The position numbers were made by a program, and so were the translations under genes. Shown piece by piece: positions 33,076-41,834 of a stretch of 64,000 nt of DNA. Origin of the DNA: Gluconacetobacter sacchari (lineage in GTDB: Bacteria > Pseudomonadota > Alphaproteobacteria > Acetobacterales > Acetobacteraceae); assembly GCF_014174255.1 (NCBI RefSeq), contig NZ_JABEQJ010000024.1:1-64000 (forward strand), written 5' to 3'. The notes under the pieces are model-generated. The model ran no database searches and was not told where the DNA came from. It saw nothing but the letters and a program-made list of their open reading frames with translations. Every line of letters starts with the position of its first letter. The first letter of the stretch is position 1.

Positions 33076-35016
33076 ATGAGCCTGGACGACATATCCGGAA
33101 CCGTGTCTGATCGTCCGGCCGAGGAGCATGGCCTGTTCCAGGACCATGAGTCCGGACAGACGACCCCCGACATGTTCGATGATGTCGTCCAATTGCCCGG
33201 CCATCATCCGGTACGCGTCAACCGCTCGCGCGATGCGTTGCTGACGCCGTTCGGCAAGGCGACGCTGGATAACCGCTATCTGCTGGACGGCGAGAGCTAT
33301 CAGGACCTGTTCGCGCGCGTGGCATCCTATTATGGCGCCGATCCGGGACATGCGCAGCGGCTGTACGACTATATCTCGCGCCACTGGTTCATGCCGGCGA
33401 CGCCCGTGCTGTCCAATGGCGGCACGACGCGCGGCCTGCCGATTTCCTGCTTCCTGAACGAGGCGAACGACAGCCTGCGCGGCATCGTCGATCTGTGGAA
33501 CGAGAATGTCTGGCTGGCCAGCAAGGGCGGCGGAATCGGGTCCTACTGGGGCAACCTGCGGTCGATCGGCGAGAATGTCGGCCGCAACGGCAAGACGTCG
33601 GGGGTGATCCCCTTCATTCGCGTGATGGACAGCCTGACGCTGGCGATCAGCCAGGGGTCGCTGCGCCGCGGCTCGGCCGCCGTCTATCTGCCGGTCTGGC
33701 ATCCCGAGATCGAGGAATTCATCGAGATCCGCCGGCCGACCGGCGGCGACCCGAACCGCAAGGCGCTGAACCTGCATCACGGCGTGCTGGTTTCGGACGC
33801 CTTCATGCGCGCCGTGGCGGACGATGCCGAATGGGCGCTGCTGTCGCCCAAGGATGGCGCGCATATTCGCCATGTCTCCGCGCGGTCGCTGTGGATTCGG
33901 ATCCTGACGGCGCGGATGGAACAGGGCGAGCCCTACATCATCTATTCCGACCACGTGAACAATGCGCGGCCGGAGCATCACAAGCTGGCGGGGCTGGAGG
34001 TCAAGACCTCGAACCTGTGCGCCGAGATCACCCTGCCGACCGGCATCGACCATCACGGCCAGGAACGGACGGCCGTCTGCTGCCTGTCGTCCCTGAACCT
34101 GGAAACCTGGGAAGAGTGGAAGGACAATCCGCAATTCATCGAGGACGTGATGCTGTTCCTCGACAATGTGTTGCAGGATTTCATCGACCGGGCGCCCGAC
34201 GACATGGCGCGGGCGAAATACGCGGCCTCGCGCGAGCGGTCGGTCGGGTTGGGGGTGATGGGCTTCCATTCCTTCCTGCAAGCGAACAACGTGCCGTTCG
34301 AAAGCGTGATCGCGAAGGTCTGGAACAAGCGGATTTTCAAGCATATTCGCGAGAAGGCGGACGAGGCGTCGCGCAAGCTGGCGGAACTGCGCGGCGCGTG
34401 CCCGGACGCGGCTGAATATGGCGTGATGGAGCGCTTTTCGAACAAGCTGGCGATCGCGCCGACGGCGTCGATTTCCATCATCGCCGGCAATTCCAGCCCC
34501 GGGATCGAGCCGATCGCGGCCAATGTCTTTCTCCAGAAGACGCTGTCCGGCTCGTTTACCGTGCGCAACCGGCACCTGACCAAGTTGCTGATCGACAAGG
34601 GGCAGAACAATGACGAGGTCTGGTCGTCGATCACGCTGACCCAGGGCAGCGTCCAGCATCTGGATTTCCTGACCCAGCAGGAAAAGGACGTCTTCAAGAC
34701 CGCTTTCGAACTGGATCAGCGCTGGGTGGTCGAGCATGCCGCCGATCGCGCGGGCTATATCTGCCAGGCGCAATCCATCAATCTGTTCCTGCCGGCCAAC
34801 GTGCATAAGCGCGACCTGCACCAGATCCATTACCTGGCGTGGAAGCGGGGCGTGAAATCGCTGTACTATTGCCGTTCGCTGTCGATCCAGCGGGCGGACA
34901 CGGTCAGCAACATCCTGGACAAGAGTGACGTTCTGGCGCCCGAGCCGACGGCGGCCGCACCGGCGGCCCCGCCCACGTCATCCACCAATTACGACGAGTG
35001 CCTGGCCTGCCAGTAA
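33076..35016 (+). CDS. nrdA: Ribonucleoside-diphosphate reductase alpha subunit (class I), no ATP-cone
   Basis: A 646-residue large subunit that reduces ribonucleotides to deoxyribonucleotides. Active-site cysteines are visible in LPISCFLNEAN (near 121-131), SNLCAEITLPTG (near 312-323, with catalytic Cys and Glu) and TAVCCLSSLNL (near 333-343). The C-terminal redox pair is CLACQ at the very end. The barrel begins soon after an N-terminus with no ATP-cone, so the usual dATP activity switch is absent. It is followed by nrdB after 72 bp and preceded by NrdR-like boxes. Confidence 0.95.
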   Translation: MSLDDISGTVSDRPAEEHGLFQDHESGQTTPDMFDDVVQLPGHHPVRVNRSRDALLTPFGKATLDNRYLLDGESYQDLFARVASYYGADPGHAQRLYDYISRHWFMPATPVLSNGGTTRGLPISCFLNEANDSLRGIVDLWNENVWLASKGGGIGSYWGNLRSIGENVGRNGKTSGVIPFIRVMDSLTLAISQGSLRRGSAAVYLPVWHPEIEEFIEIRRPTGGDPNRKALNLHHGVLVSDAFMRAVADDAEWALLSPKDGAHIRHVSARSLWIRILTARMEQGEPYIIYSDHVNNARPEHHKLAGLEVKTSNLCAEITLPTGIDHHGQERTAVCCLSSLNLETWEEWKDNPQFIEDVMLFLDNVLQDFIDRAPDDMARAKYAASRERSVGLGVMGFHSFLQANNVPFESVIAKVWNKRIFKHIREKADEASRKLAELRGACPDAAEYGVMERFSNKLAIAPTASISIIAGNSSPGIEPIAANVFLQKTLSGSFTVRNRHLTKLLIDKGQNNDEVWSSITLTQGSVQHLDFLTQQEKDVFKTAFELDQRWVVEHAADRAGYICQAQSINLFLPANVHKRDLHQIHYLAWKRGVKSLYYCRSLSIQRADTVSNILDKSDVLAPEPTAAAPAAPPTSSTNYDECLACQ

Positions 35017-35088
35017 CGCGGCAAGGCGGCCCTGCCGCCCTGTCCCCACGGCTGTTTGCCACAGCATTGCCGTCGCGGAGAAGACGAC

Positions 35089-36117
35089 ATGACCGACCCT
35101 CTCAATGTGCCCCAGCCCGAGGGCGAAACCCATTTCGACCTGCTGACGGCGAATCCGGTCTACAAGCCGTTCCGCTACCCGTGGGCGTATGATGCGTGGC
35201 TGACCCAGCAGCGCGTGCATTGGCTGCCGGAAGAAGTGCCGCTGGCCGATGACGTGAAGGACTGGCACCGCACCCTGACCGAGAGCGAGCGGCATCTGGT
35301 CACCCAGATCTTCCGCTTCTTCACGCAGTCGGACGTGGAGGTGAACAATTGCTACATGAAGCATTACAGCCGGGTGTTCAAACCGACTGAAGTGCTGATG
35401 ATGCTGTCGGCCTTCTCGAATATCGAGACGATTCATATCGCTGCGTACAGTCATCTGCTCGATACGATCGGCATGCCCGAGTCGGAGTATTCCGCTTTCC
35501 TTAAGTATAAGGAAATGAAGGATAAATACGACTATATGCAGGGCTTTTCGGTCGACAGCAAATACGACATCGCCCGTACGCTCGCAGCCTTCGGCGCCTT
35601 TACCGAAGGGCTCCAGCTTTTCGCGTCTTTTGCCATCCTGTTGAATTTCCCGCGTTTCAACAAGCTGAAGGGCATGGGGCAGATCGTGTCCTGGTCGGTG
35701 CGGGACGAGACGCTGCATTGTCTGTCCATGGCCCGGCTGTTCCGCACCTTCATTCATGAAAATCCGGAAATCTGGACCGAGAAGCTGCGCGAGGACATCC
35801 GCCAGGTCTGCCGCGACATCGTCGAGCATGAGGATGCGTTCATCGATCTGTGCTTCGAGATGGGGCCGGTCGAGGGGTTGGATGCCGATCTGGTCAAGAC
35901 CTATATCCGCTTCGTTGCCGATCGCCGGCTGAGCCTGCTGGGGCTGGACGGGATGTACCATGTCCCGGCGAACCCGCTGCCGTGGCTGGACGACATGCTG
36001 AATGCCGTCGAGCATACAAATTTCTTCGAAAATCGCGCGACGGAATATAGTCGGGCCTCGACCTCCGGTACCTGGGAAGAGGCATTCGAGGAGAGTATCT
36101 TCCAATCCGACGGCTAA
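35089..36117 (+). CDS. nrdB: Ribonucleoside-diphosphate reductase beta subunit (class I)
   Basis: A 342-residue small subunit that holds the di-metal centre. Ligands are visible in TQSDVEVNN, FSNIETIHIAAYSHLL (Glu, His, with the candidate radical Tyr four residues after the His, as in E. coli), AFTEGLQLFA and SVRDETLHC. Keeping the Tyr suggests a tyrosyl-radical enzyme rather than a class Ic type. The ATG at 35089 follows GGAGAAG; an in-frame ATG at 35056 is less likely. No ATP-cone is fused here either. Confidence 0.95.
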   Translation: MTDPLNVPQPEGETHFDLLTANPVYKPFRYPWAYDAWLTQQRVHWLPEEVPLADDVKDWHRTLTESERHLVTQIFRFFTQSDVEVNNCYMKHYSRVFKPTEVLMMLSAFSNIETIHIAAYSHLLDTIGMPESEYSAFLKYKEMKDKYDYMQGFSVDSKYDIARTLAAFGAFTEGLQLFASFAILLNFPRFNKLKGMGQIVSWSVRDETLHCLSMARLFRTFIHENPEIWTEKLREDIRQVCRDIVEHEDAFIDLCFEMGPVEGLDADLVKTYIRFVADRRLSLLGLDGMYHVPANPLPWLDDMLNAVEHTNFFENRATEYSRASTSGTWEEAFEESIFQSDG

Positions 36118-36122
36118 TCAGG

Positions 36123-36153
36123 GCGCTTCTTTTTTCTTCAGAAAAAGGAGCGC
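36123..36153. terminator. Hairpin between convergent nrdB and trmN6
   Basis: A 12-bp stem (GCGCTTCTTTTT with AAAAAGGAGCGC, including one G-U pair) closes a 7-nt loop directly after the nrdB stop. The A/T-rich inner stem resembles a bidirectional terminator, although no separate U-tract follows. Confidence 0.5.
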
Positions 36154-36977
36154 TACAGCCCCTCCAACGGCGCTCCCTCGCGCAGGACGGCATCCGCTTC
36201 CGGCGTGAAATGTCCGTCTGCCCGGTGCAGCGTCATGCCGGGCAGCAGGGCCGCGTCGCCCCGGCCGCCGACGCGGCCCTGGACCAGCACGATTCTGGCG
36301 GGTCGTCCGGCCTTGGGCCAGAACGGAATCAGCCGGATCGACCCGATGCCGTGCGCGCGCATCGCCGCGATCGCCGCGTCGATGGACGCGGCGGGCAGGG
36401 CGAGGGTCAGGGTACCGTGATGACGCACCTGACGCCCCAGGCCGCGGACCCAGACAGACAGCATGTCGTTTGCCCCGGCGCGCCGCGCGAGGTCGCGGCG
36501 CGCGTCGGGCGATGCGCTGGCATCGGCGCGATGCCAGGGGGGGTTGGCGAAGGCATGGTCGAAGCCGCCGCCCTGCGCCGGATAGTCGGGTATGGCGGGC
36601 AGGTCGGGCAGGGCCGCGCACAGGGCGCGCAGCCGGCCGAAGCTGTTTTCGTCGAAATTGGCCTGGGCCAGCGCGGCGGTGCGGGCATCGCGCTCCACGC
36701 CCACGCCGGCGATGCCGGCGACGCGCCAGGACAGGCACATCAGCCCCGCGCCCGCGCCGCATCCGCCCTCCAGGATGCGCTGGCCGGGACGGGCCGGGAT
36801 GGCGGCCGCCATCAGGACGGGTTCAAGGCCGGTGCGGTAGCCGTGGCGAAACTGCCGGTAGCGGACGCGGCCGCCCAGCAGCGTGCCTTGGCTCAGCGGG
36901 TCGATGGATGAGTCGCCGGCAGGACATGCCGGATCCCGCGTCGGCTCATGTATCGTCTCCTTCGGCTTGACCGTCAT
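36153..36977 (-). CDS. trmN6: tRNA1(Val) (adenine37-N6)-methyltransferase-like protein
   Basis: A 274-residue class I SAM methyltransferase of the TrmN6/YfiC family. It begins TLLGGRVRYRQFRHGYRTGLEP (near 32-53), then ILEGGCGAGAGLMCLSWRV (SAM site, near 68-86), VERDARTAALAQANF and the catalytic HAFANPPWHR (near 141-150; an NPPW form of NPPY). The start at 36977 is uncertain; an in-frame ATG at 36992 adds five residues. It is divergent from the polyprenyl synthase, with overlapping upstream regions. RNA target assigned by family only. Confidence 0.8.
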   Translation of the reverse strand: MTVKPKETIHEPTRDPACPAGDSSIDPLSQGTLLGGRVRYRQFRHGYRTGLEPVLMAAAIPARPGQRILEGGCGAGAGLMCLSWRVAGIAGVGVERDARTAALAQANFDENSFGRLRALCAALPDLPAIPDYPAQGGGFDHAFANPPWHRADASASPDARRDLARRAGANDMLSVWVRGLGRQVRHHGTLTLALPAASIDAAIAAMRAHGIGSIRLIPFWPKAGRPARIVLVQGRVGGRGDAALLPGMTLHRADGHFTPEADAVLREGAPLEGL

Positions 36978-37034
36978 TCGCACGCCGCTCATATGTTCTA
37001 CAGACCAATCCAACGGAGCCGGGAGTTTAACCTT

Positions 37035-38111
37035 TTGGGTGTTGCAGTCACTCTGCCGGAATCCGAGCAAACGGCAAACGCGAAGCATTCCGCCTCCGGC
37101 GCCTCGGCGCAGGAGGGGGCGGAGGCCGCTCTGCATGAGTTGTCGACCTACCTGGCCGAGGACATGGCCGCGTGCAACCGCGCCATCGTCGCGCGGATGG
37201 ACAGCCCGGTCGCCCTGATTCCCCAACTGGCGGCGCATCTGGTGGCGGCCGGCGGCAAGCGGCTGCGGCCCTTGCTGACGCTCGCATCGGCGCGGCTGTG
37301 CGGCTACCCGGCCGGCCCCGACCATCAGCGCCATGTCGCGCTGGCCGCGTGTGTCGAATTCATCCACACCGCGACGCTGCTGCATGACGACGTGGTGGAC
37401 GAGAGCCAGTTGCGGCGCGGGCTGGCCAGCGCCAATGCCGTGTTCGGCAACAAGGCGTCGGTGCTGGTGGGTGATTTCCTGTTCGCCCGGTCGTTCCAGT
37501 TGATGACGGATGACGGTTCGCTGAAGGTGATGGCGATCCTGTCCTCGGCCTCGGCCACGATCGCCGAGGGCGAGGTCTTGCAGATGTCGACGCAGAACGA
37601 CCTGTCGACGTCGGTCGACCAGTATCTGACGGTCATTCACGGCAAGACGGCCGCGCTGTTCGCCGCGGCCTGTCGCGTGGGGGCGGTGGTCGCGAAACGG
37701 CCGGAAGTCGAGGAAGTGGCGCTGGAGGCCTTCGGCACCAATCTGGGCATGGCGTTTCAACTGGTCGACGACGCACTGGATTATGCCGCCGACCAGGCCG
37801 TGCTGGGCAAGACCGTGGGCGACGATTTCCGAGAAGGGAAGATCACGCTTCCGGTCCTGGCGGCCTATGCCGCCGGGAGCGAGGAGGACCGCCGGTTCTG
37901 GCGGCGGGTCATCGAGGATAGCGAGCAGCAGCCCGAGGATCTCGACCACGCACTGGTTCTGATCGCCCGGACCGACGCCATCGGTGCGACCCTGGACCGT
38001 GCCGCGATCTATGCCCGCGCGGCATGCGAGGCGCTGGATATTTTCCCCGACACGCGGCTGCGGCGCCTGTTGCAGGATACGGCATCCTATACGGTCAGCC
38101 GCGCTCGTTAG
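37035..38111 (+). CDS. ispB: Polyprenyl diphosphate synthase (ubiquinone side chain)
   Basis: A trans-isoprenyl diphosphate synthase of about 358 residues that makes the long isoprenoid tail of ubiquinone. The first Asp-rich motif is LLHDDVVDES (near 116-125) and the second FQLVDDALDY (near 240-249), with GGKRLRPLL upstream and KTAALFAAACRVGA between. The start is proposed as TTG at 37035, because GGGAG lies 9 nt upstream (37021-37025) and it avoids overlap with divergent trmN6. Chain length (8-10 units) is not readable here; Gluconacetobacter relatives use Q-10. Confidence 0.9.
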   Translation: MGVAVTLPESEQTANAKHSASGASAQEGAEAALHELSTYLAEDMAACNRAIVARMDSPVALIPQLAAHLVAAGGKRLRPLLTLASARLCGYPAGPDHQRHVALAACVEFIHTATLLHDDVVDESQLRRGLASANAVFGNKASVLVGDFLFARSFQLMTDDGSLKVMAILSSASATIAEGEVLQMSTQNDLSTSVDQYLTVIHGKTAALFAAACRVGAVVAKRPEVEEVALEAFGTNLGMAFQLVDDALDYAADQAVLGKTVGDDFREGKITLPVLAAYAAGSEEDRRFWRRVIEDSEQQPEDLDHALVLIARTDAIGATLDRAAIYARAACEALDIFPDTRLRRLLQDTASYTVSRAR

Positions 38112-38147
38112 AAGAATCGTTTAAAAATAGTATTTTATGGCAGAATG

Positions 38148-38165
38148 CTTGCGCGGTTTCGCAAG
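38148..38165. terminator. Small hairpin between convergent ispB and murI
   Basis: A 6-bp stem CTTGCG/CGCAAG with a 6-nt loop sits in the 68-bp convergent gap. It is short and lacks a clear U-tract, so terminator function is only suggested by position. Confidence 0.3.
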
Positions 38166-38179
38166 TGCTCTACGTCCGG

Positions 38180-38977
38180 TCAGAACAGTATCGGCGGACC
38201 GTAGCCCAGTGGCGACATGGCGGTTGCCATGCGCGCGGGTTCCGTCGGCATGGCGGTGAAAAGTGCCCGGTCGGGACGAGAGGCGGTTTCGGTCCCAGGC
38301 GGGAGCGCCGCCAGCACCGCCGCGGCCTGACGGGCGACGGCGTCGGCCGGGTCCAGCCAGATCATTCCCGGTGGCGAGGCCGCGCGAAATGCATCCATCA
38401 GGAACGTGTAATGGGTGCAACCGATGCCGACCACGTCGATCCGCTCGCCACCGGGCTGGTCGAACAGGGTCGCCAGTTCCTGCCTGACGAGGTCGGTCGA
38501 GACCGCGTGGCCGCGAAAGGCGTGTTCGGCCAGGTCGGCAAGTCCCCGCGCGCCGTGCGCCAGCAGGGTGCAATCGGGGGCGTAGCGCTGTTGCAGATCG
38601 CGCAGATAGGGGCGCCTGACGGTTGCGCGTGTCGCGAGCAGCCCGATGGTACGGCTCCGGCTGAGATCCGCCGCCCATTTGATCGGCGGGACGCAGCCGA
38701 CGAAGGGCGTGGCATAGCATTCCCGCAACGCGTGCAGCGCCAGCGTGCTGGCGGTATTGCAAGCGATGACGACCAGGTCGGGGGCGAGCCTGGCGATGGC
38801 CGCGCCCAGCAGCGAGACCACGCGATCGACCAGCGCCGCATCGGCCTGCTCGCCATAGGGGTAGATTGCCGTATCGGCCAGATAATCGACGGAAAGCGCG
38901 GGGAGGCGAGCGCGAAGCGCCCGGACCACGCCGAAGCCGCCGATTCCGGAATCGAAGGCGAGAATCCGCCGTGTCAT
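38180..38977 (-). CDS. murI: Glutamate racemase
   Basis: A 265-residue enzyme that makes D-glutamate for peptidoglycan. FDSGIGGFGVVRAL (8-21), TAIYPYGEQ, the first catalytic cysteine in VIACNTAST (C73) and the second in GIGCTHYTF (near 190) are all present. The ATG at 38977 matches the conserved start; the frame stays open upstream through pyrE but without family similarity. pyrE ends 10 bp upstream on the same strand, so the two are probably co-transcribed. Confidence 0.95.
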   Translation of the reverse strand: MTRRILAFDSGIGGFGVVRALRARLPALSVDYLADTAIYPYGEQADAALVDRVVSLLGAAIARLAPDLVVIACNTASTLALHALRECYATPFVGCVPPIKWAADLSRSRTIGLLATRATVRRPYLRDLQQRYAPDCTLLAHGARGLADLAEHAFRGHAVSTDLVRQELATLFDQPGGERIDVVGIGCTHYTFLMDAFRAASPPGMIWLDPADAVARQAAAVLAALPPGTETASRPDRALFTAMPTEPARMATAMSPLGYGPPILF

Positions 38978-38987
38978 GGCGGCGGGG

Positions 38988-39746
38988 TCAGCCCTCGGCC
39001 TGCGTGCCCTTGAATGCCAAGGCTTCCTCCAGGTTGGAGACGCCGCCATGCCGGCCCGACCAGCCGCACGGGTCTTCGAGGAAGCGCCGGACCTCGGAGG
39101 CGTCCTTTTCCGAGAAATAGGGCTTTCCGGCGCAGGCTTCCAGCACATCCCACCAGGTACACAGCGCATGCAGCGAGATGTTCATATCCGCCAGCGTCCG
39201 CAGCGATCCGGGGAAGACGCCGTAGAAGAAAACGACGAAGGTATGGTCGACGATCGCCCCGGCGTCGCGCAGGGCGCGGGCGAAACGGATCTTGGACGAG
39301 CCGTCGGTCGTCAGGTCCTCGACCAGCAGGGTCCGCATATGCTCGGGGACGTCGCCTTCGATCTGCGCGTTGCGGCCGAAGCCCTTGGGCTTCTTGCGGA
39401 CATAGGCCATCGGGGCCATCAGCCGGTCGGCGATCCAGGCGGCGAAGGGAATGCCCGCGGTCTCGCCGCCCACCACGGCGTCGATGCTTTCATAGCCGAT
39501 ATGCCGGCCGATCTTCTCGACACCCAGTTCGACGATCTTGGCCCGGGCGCGCGGGAAGAAGATGATGCGCCGGCAGTCGATATAGACCGGCGACTTCCAG
39601 CCCGATGTCAGCGTATAGGGTTCCTCGGGACGGAAATTGACCGCCTTGATTTCCAGCAGCAGCTTGGCGGTGGTCAGCGCGGCGTCACGGTCCCAGGCGG
39701 AGGAGCCCGCCGAAGCGCCCGTGCCGTACCCAGTCGTATCGTTCAT
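38988..39746 (-). CDS. pyrE: Orotate phosphoribosyltransferase
   Basis: A 252-residue enzyme that converts orotate and PRPP to orotidine 5'-phosphate in pyrimidine synthesis. The PRPP-binding motif is LLVEDLTTDGSSK (140-152), with YVRKKPKGFGRNAQIEG as the flexible catalytic loop (115-131) and TSGWKSPVYIDCR (48-60) binding substrate. It is longer than E. coli PyrE (about 213 residues) through a C-terminal extension, common in Alphaproteobacteria. Likely cotranscribed with murI. Confidence 0.95.
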   Translation of the reverse strand: MNDTTGYGTGASAGSSAWDRDAALTTAKLLLEIKAVNFRPEEPYTLTSGWKSPVYIDCRRIIFFPRARAKIVELGVEKIGRHIGYESIDAVVGGETAGIPFAAWIADRLMAPMAYVRKKPKGFGRNAQIEGDVPEHMRTLLVEDLTTDGSSKIRFARALRDAGAIVDHTFVVFFYGVFPGSLRTLADMNISLHALCTWWDVLEACAGKPYFSEKDASEVRRFLEDPCGWSGRHGGVSNLEEALAFKGTQAEG

Positions 39747-39907
39747 CTGTCGTGTCTTTCCGGTCCGGTATCGTGGAAACGAGGTGAAAGAGCCTTAGCG
39801 GGATCGACCGGGAAAATCCATCGTGCGGGAGGCGTCATTCCGCCCCGGTCCCGCTTGCGCCGTGGTCTGCGAGGGGCTGCATCGCGCTCGACGGGGGCGG
39901 GTTTCTC

Positions 39908-39936
39908 TTGCCGGAGGGGACTATACTCGCTAAAAT
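39908..39936 (+). promoter_or_regulatory. Promoter of the small gene at 39977
   Basis: TTGCCG (39908-39913) and TAAAAT (39931-39936) with a 17-bp spacer form one of the best sigma-70-type promoters in the window, about 41 bp before the GTG start. Confidence 0.6.
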
Positions 39937-39943
39937 AATTGTA

Positions 39944-39962
39944 ATTGCAAATCGTTCGCAAT
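39944..39962 (+). promoter_or_regulatory. Fur-like inverted repeat at the transcription start
   Basis: ATTGC and GCAAT flank nine bases (39944-39962); the core TGCAAATCGTTCGCA resembles a Fur/Mur-type box (about 9 of 14 positions of TGATAATnATTATCA by eye). It begins 8 bp after the -10, where a repressor would block initiation. The identity of the regulator is inferred. Confidence 0.4.
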
Positions 39963-39976
39963 AAGGATAGAAAACT

Positions 39977-40216
39977 GTGGCGCCAGAAAACGGCCGGATC
40001 ACACGAAACTGCGAGCGGGCGGTGGTTACCGCCTACCGTGAATTGCGGGAGATCGGGACGGGCGATATTTCGGCGTTTCATGCCTGCACCACCCTGTATC
40101 GAATCCACCATCCCGAGGCGTCGCTGAACGAGGCCCGGCGTCTGGTTTCCGAATGGATCGACCATCATGTGGTGCGCGAGGACAAGGGGCCGACGCCGGG
40201 CTGCGACTGTACCTGA
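39977..40216 (+). CDS. Small protein of unknown function
   Basis: A 79-residue hydrophilic protein with no signal peptide or membrane segment. It is mostly helical by appearance (CERAVVTAYRELREIGTGDI, then ASLNEARRLVSEWIDHHVV) and ends in a short Cys-rich tail GCDCT. Cysteines are at residues 12, 37, 77 and 79, and four histidines occur in the middle, so metal binding is possible but unproven. AAGGA lies 9 nt before the GTG start. A strong promoter, an inverted repeat and a strong terminator bracket the gene, which makes it a real single-gene unit. I do not recognise the family. Confidence 0.7.
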   Translation: MAPENGRITRNCERAVVTAYRELREIGTGDISAFHACTTLYRIHHPEASLNEARRLVSEWIDHHVVREDKGPTPGCDCT

Positions 40217-40244
40217 CAGGCGTGGCGCCGACATATGGCGCGCG

Positions 40245-40280
40245 AAAAAGCCCGGCGGCCGATTGGCCGCCGGGCTTTTT
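40245..40280. terminator. Strong bidirectional Rho-independent terminator
   Basis: AAAAAGCCCGGCGGCC pairs perfectly with GGCCGCCGGGCTTTTT around a GATT loop. The T-run on one strand and A-run on the other let it terminate both the small gene and the convergent citrate synthase gene. Confidence 0.9.
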
Positions 40281-40347
40281 CATGGCCTCGGACGCGGATC
40301 GTTCAGTCCGTTCGGTTGAATGACCTGAACGGACCGCCCGGCGTATG

Positions 40348-41646
40348 TCAGCCGCGTTGGGACAGCGGCACGAAGTCGCGCTGCGGCGCGCCGGTATAGA
40401 GCTGGCGCGGCCGGCTGATGCGCTGGCCGGGTTCCTCGATCATTTCCTTCCACTGGCTGATCCAGCCGGTGGTGCGGGCGAGGGCGAACAGCACGGTGAA
40501 CATGCTGGTGGGGATGCCCATCGCCTTGAGGATGATGCCAGAATAGAAATCGACGTTCGGGTAGAGGCTGCGCTTGACGAAATATTCGTCGTTGATCGCG
40601 ATCTTTTCCAGCTCCACCGCCAGGTCCAGCAGCGGATCGTCCTTGATCCCCAGTTCGCTCAGAACCTCGTGGCAGGTTGCCTGCATGATCTTCGCCCGCG
40701 GGTCGAAATTCTTGTAGACGCGATGGCCGAAGCCCATCAGCCGCACGCCGCTGTTCTTGTCTTTCACCTTGGCGATGAAGTCGGGGATGTTGTCCTTGTT
40801 GCCGATCTTGGCCAGCATCTTCAGGACGGCTTCGTTCGCGCCGCCATGGGCGGGCCCCCACAGCGCGGCGATCCCGGCGGCAACGCAGGCGAACGGATTG
40901 GCGCCCGTCGAGCCCGCCATGCGGACCGTCGAGGTCGAGGCATTCTGCTCGTGGTCCGCGTGCAGGATCAGGATGCGATCCATCGCCCGCGCGAGGATCG
41001 GGTTGATCTTGTACGGCTCCGAGGGGCGCGCGAACATCATCGACAGGAAGTTTTCCGCGTAGGTCAGCTCGTTGCGCGGATAAATGAAGGCCTCGCCCTG
41101 GGTGTATTTATATGCCCACGCGGCGATCGTCGGCAGCTTGGCGATCAGGCGCACAGCCGACAGGTGGCGGCTGGCCGCGTTCGAAATGTCGGTGGCGTCG
41201 TCATAGAAGGCCGACAGCGCGCCGACCGTGCCGCACAGAATCGCCATCGGATGCGCGTTGCGACGGAAGCCGTTGAAGAAATTACGGATCTGCTCGTGCA
41301 GCAGCGTGTGCGACTTCAAGGTCCCGACGAAAGATTCATGCTCGGTGCTGTTCGGCAGCTCGCCATTCAGCAGCAGATACGCGACCTCGGTGAACGTGGC
41401 CTGCTCGGCCAGTTGTGCGATCGGATAGCCGCGATGCAGCAGGATGCCCTTGTCGCCATCGATGAAGGTGATCTTGCTGGTGCAAGACGCCGTTTCGCCA
41501 TAGCCTGGGTCGAAGGTGAAGACACCCATGTCGGCGGTGATCTTGCGGATGTCCAGTACATCGGGGCCCAGCGTTCCGGAATGGACCGGCAGACTGGCTG
41601 TTTTGCCATCCAGCGAGACGGTGGCCACTTTTCCTGACTCGGTCAT
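40348..41646 (-). CDS. gltA: Citrate synthase (type II GltA; acetic-acid-resistance aarA homologue)
   Basis: A 432-residue citrate synthase that condenses oxaloacetate with acetyl-CoA. [37 protein letters not shown] (catalytic His near 245), [14 protein letters not shown] and [16 protein letters not shown] (catalytic His near 323) are diagnostic of the hexameric Gram-negative type. The ATG at 41646 follows AGGAGAG; an earlier ATG at 41700 is open but not conserved. In Acetobacter the equivalent gene, aarA, is clustered with sixA/aarB and aarC, both found downstream here, and is needed for acetate tolerance. Confidence 0.95.
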   Translation of the reverse strand: MTESGKVATVSLDGKTASLPVHSGTLGPDVLDIRKITADMGVFTFDPGYGETASCTSKITFIDGDKGILLHRGYPIAQLAEQATFTEVAYLLLNGELPNSTEHESFVGTLKSHTLLHEQIRNFFNGFRRNAHPMAILCGTVGALSAFYDDATDISNAASRHLSAVRLIAKLPTIAAWAYKYTQGEAFIYPRNELTYAENFLSMMFARPSEPYKINPILARAMDRILILHADHEQNASTSTVRMAGSTGANPFACVAAGIAALWGPAHGGANEAVLKMLAKIGNKDNIPDFIAKVKDKNSGVRLMGFGHRVYKNFDPRAKIMQATCHEVLSELGIKDDPLLDLAVELEKIAINDEYFVKRSLYPNVDFYSGIILKAMGIPTSMFTVLFALARTTGWISQWKEMIEEPGQRISRPRQLYTGAPQRDFVPLSQRG

Positions 41647-41834
41647 CAAACTCTCCTCTTGGTCGTTCGCCGCCGTGCGAGCGGCCATTCTCATCCCCAA
41701 CCTGCGGACACCTGTCCTCTGCGTGACAGTTTGCGATGGAGTGGTCCGGCGCCGTGTCCCGATGCAGGCATGCGCCGAGATAAGGACGAAACGGCTACGG
41801 TGGCAACTCTGCGTGCCGGGGGGCGCTTACCGCT

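Noticed and set aside
36978-37949. Long upstream extension of the trmN6 reading frame on the minus strand
   Set aside because: The extension is antisense to the polyprenyl diphosphate synthase gene, and methyltransferase similarity begins only at the ATG at 36977 or 36992.
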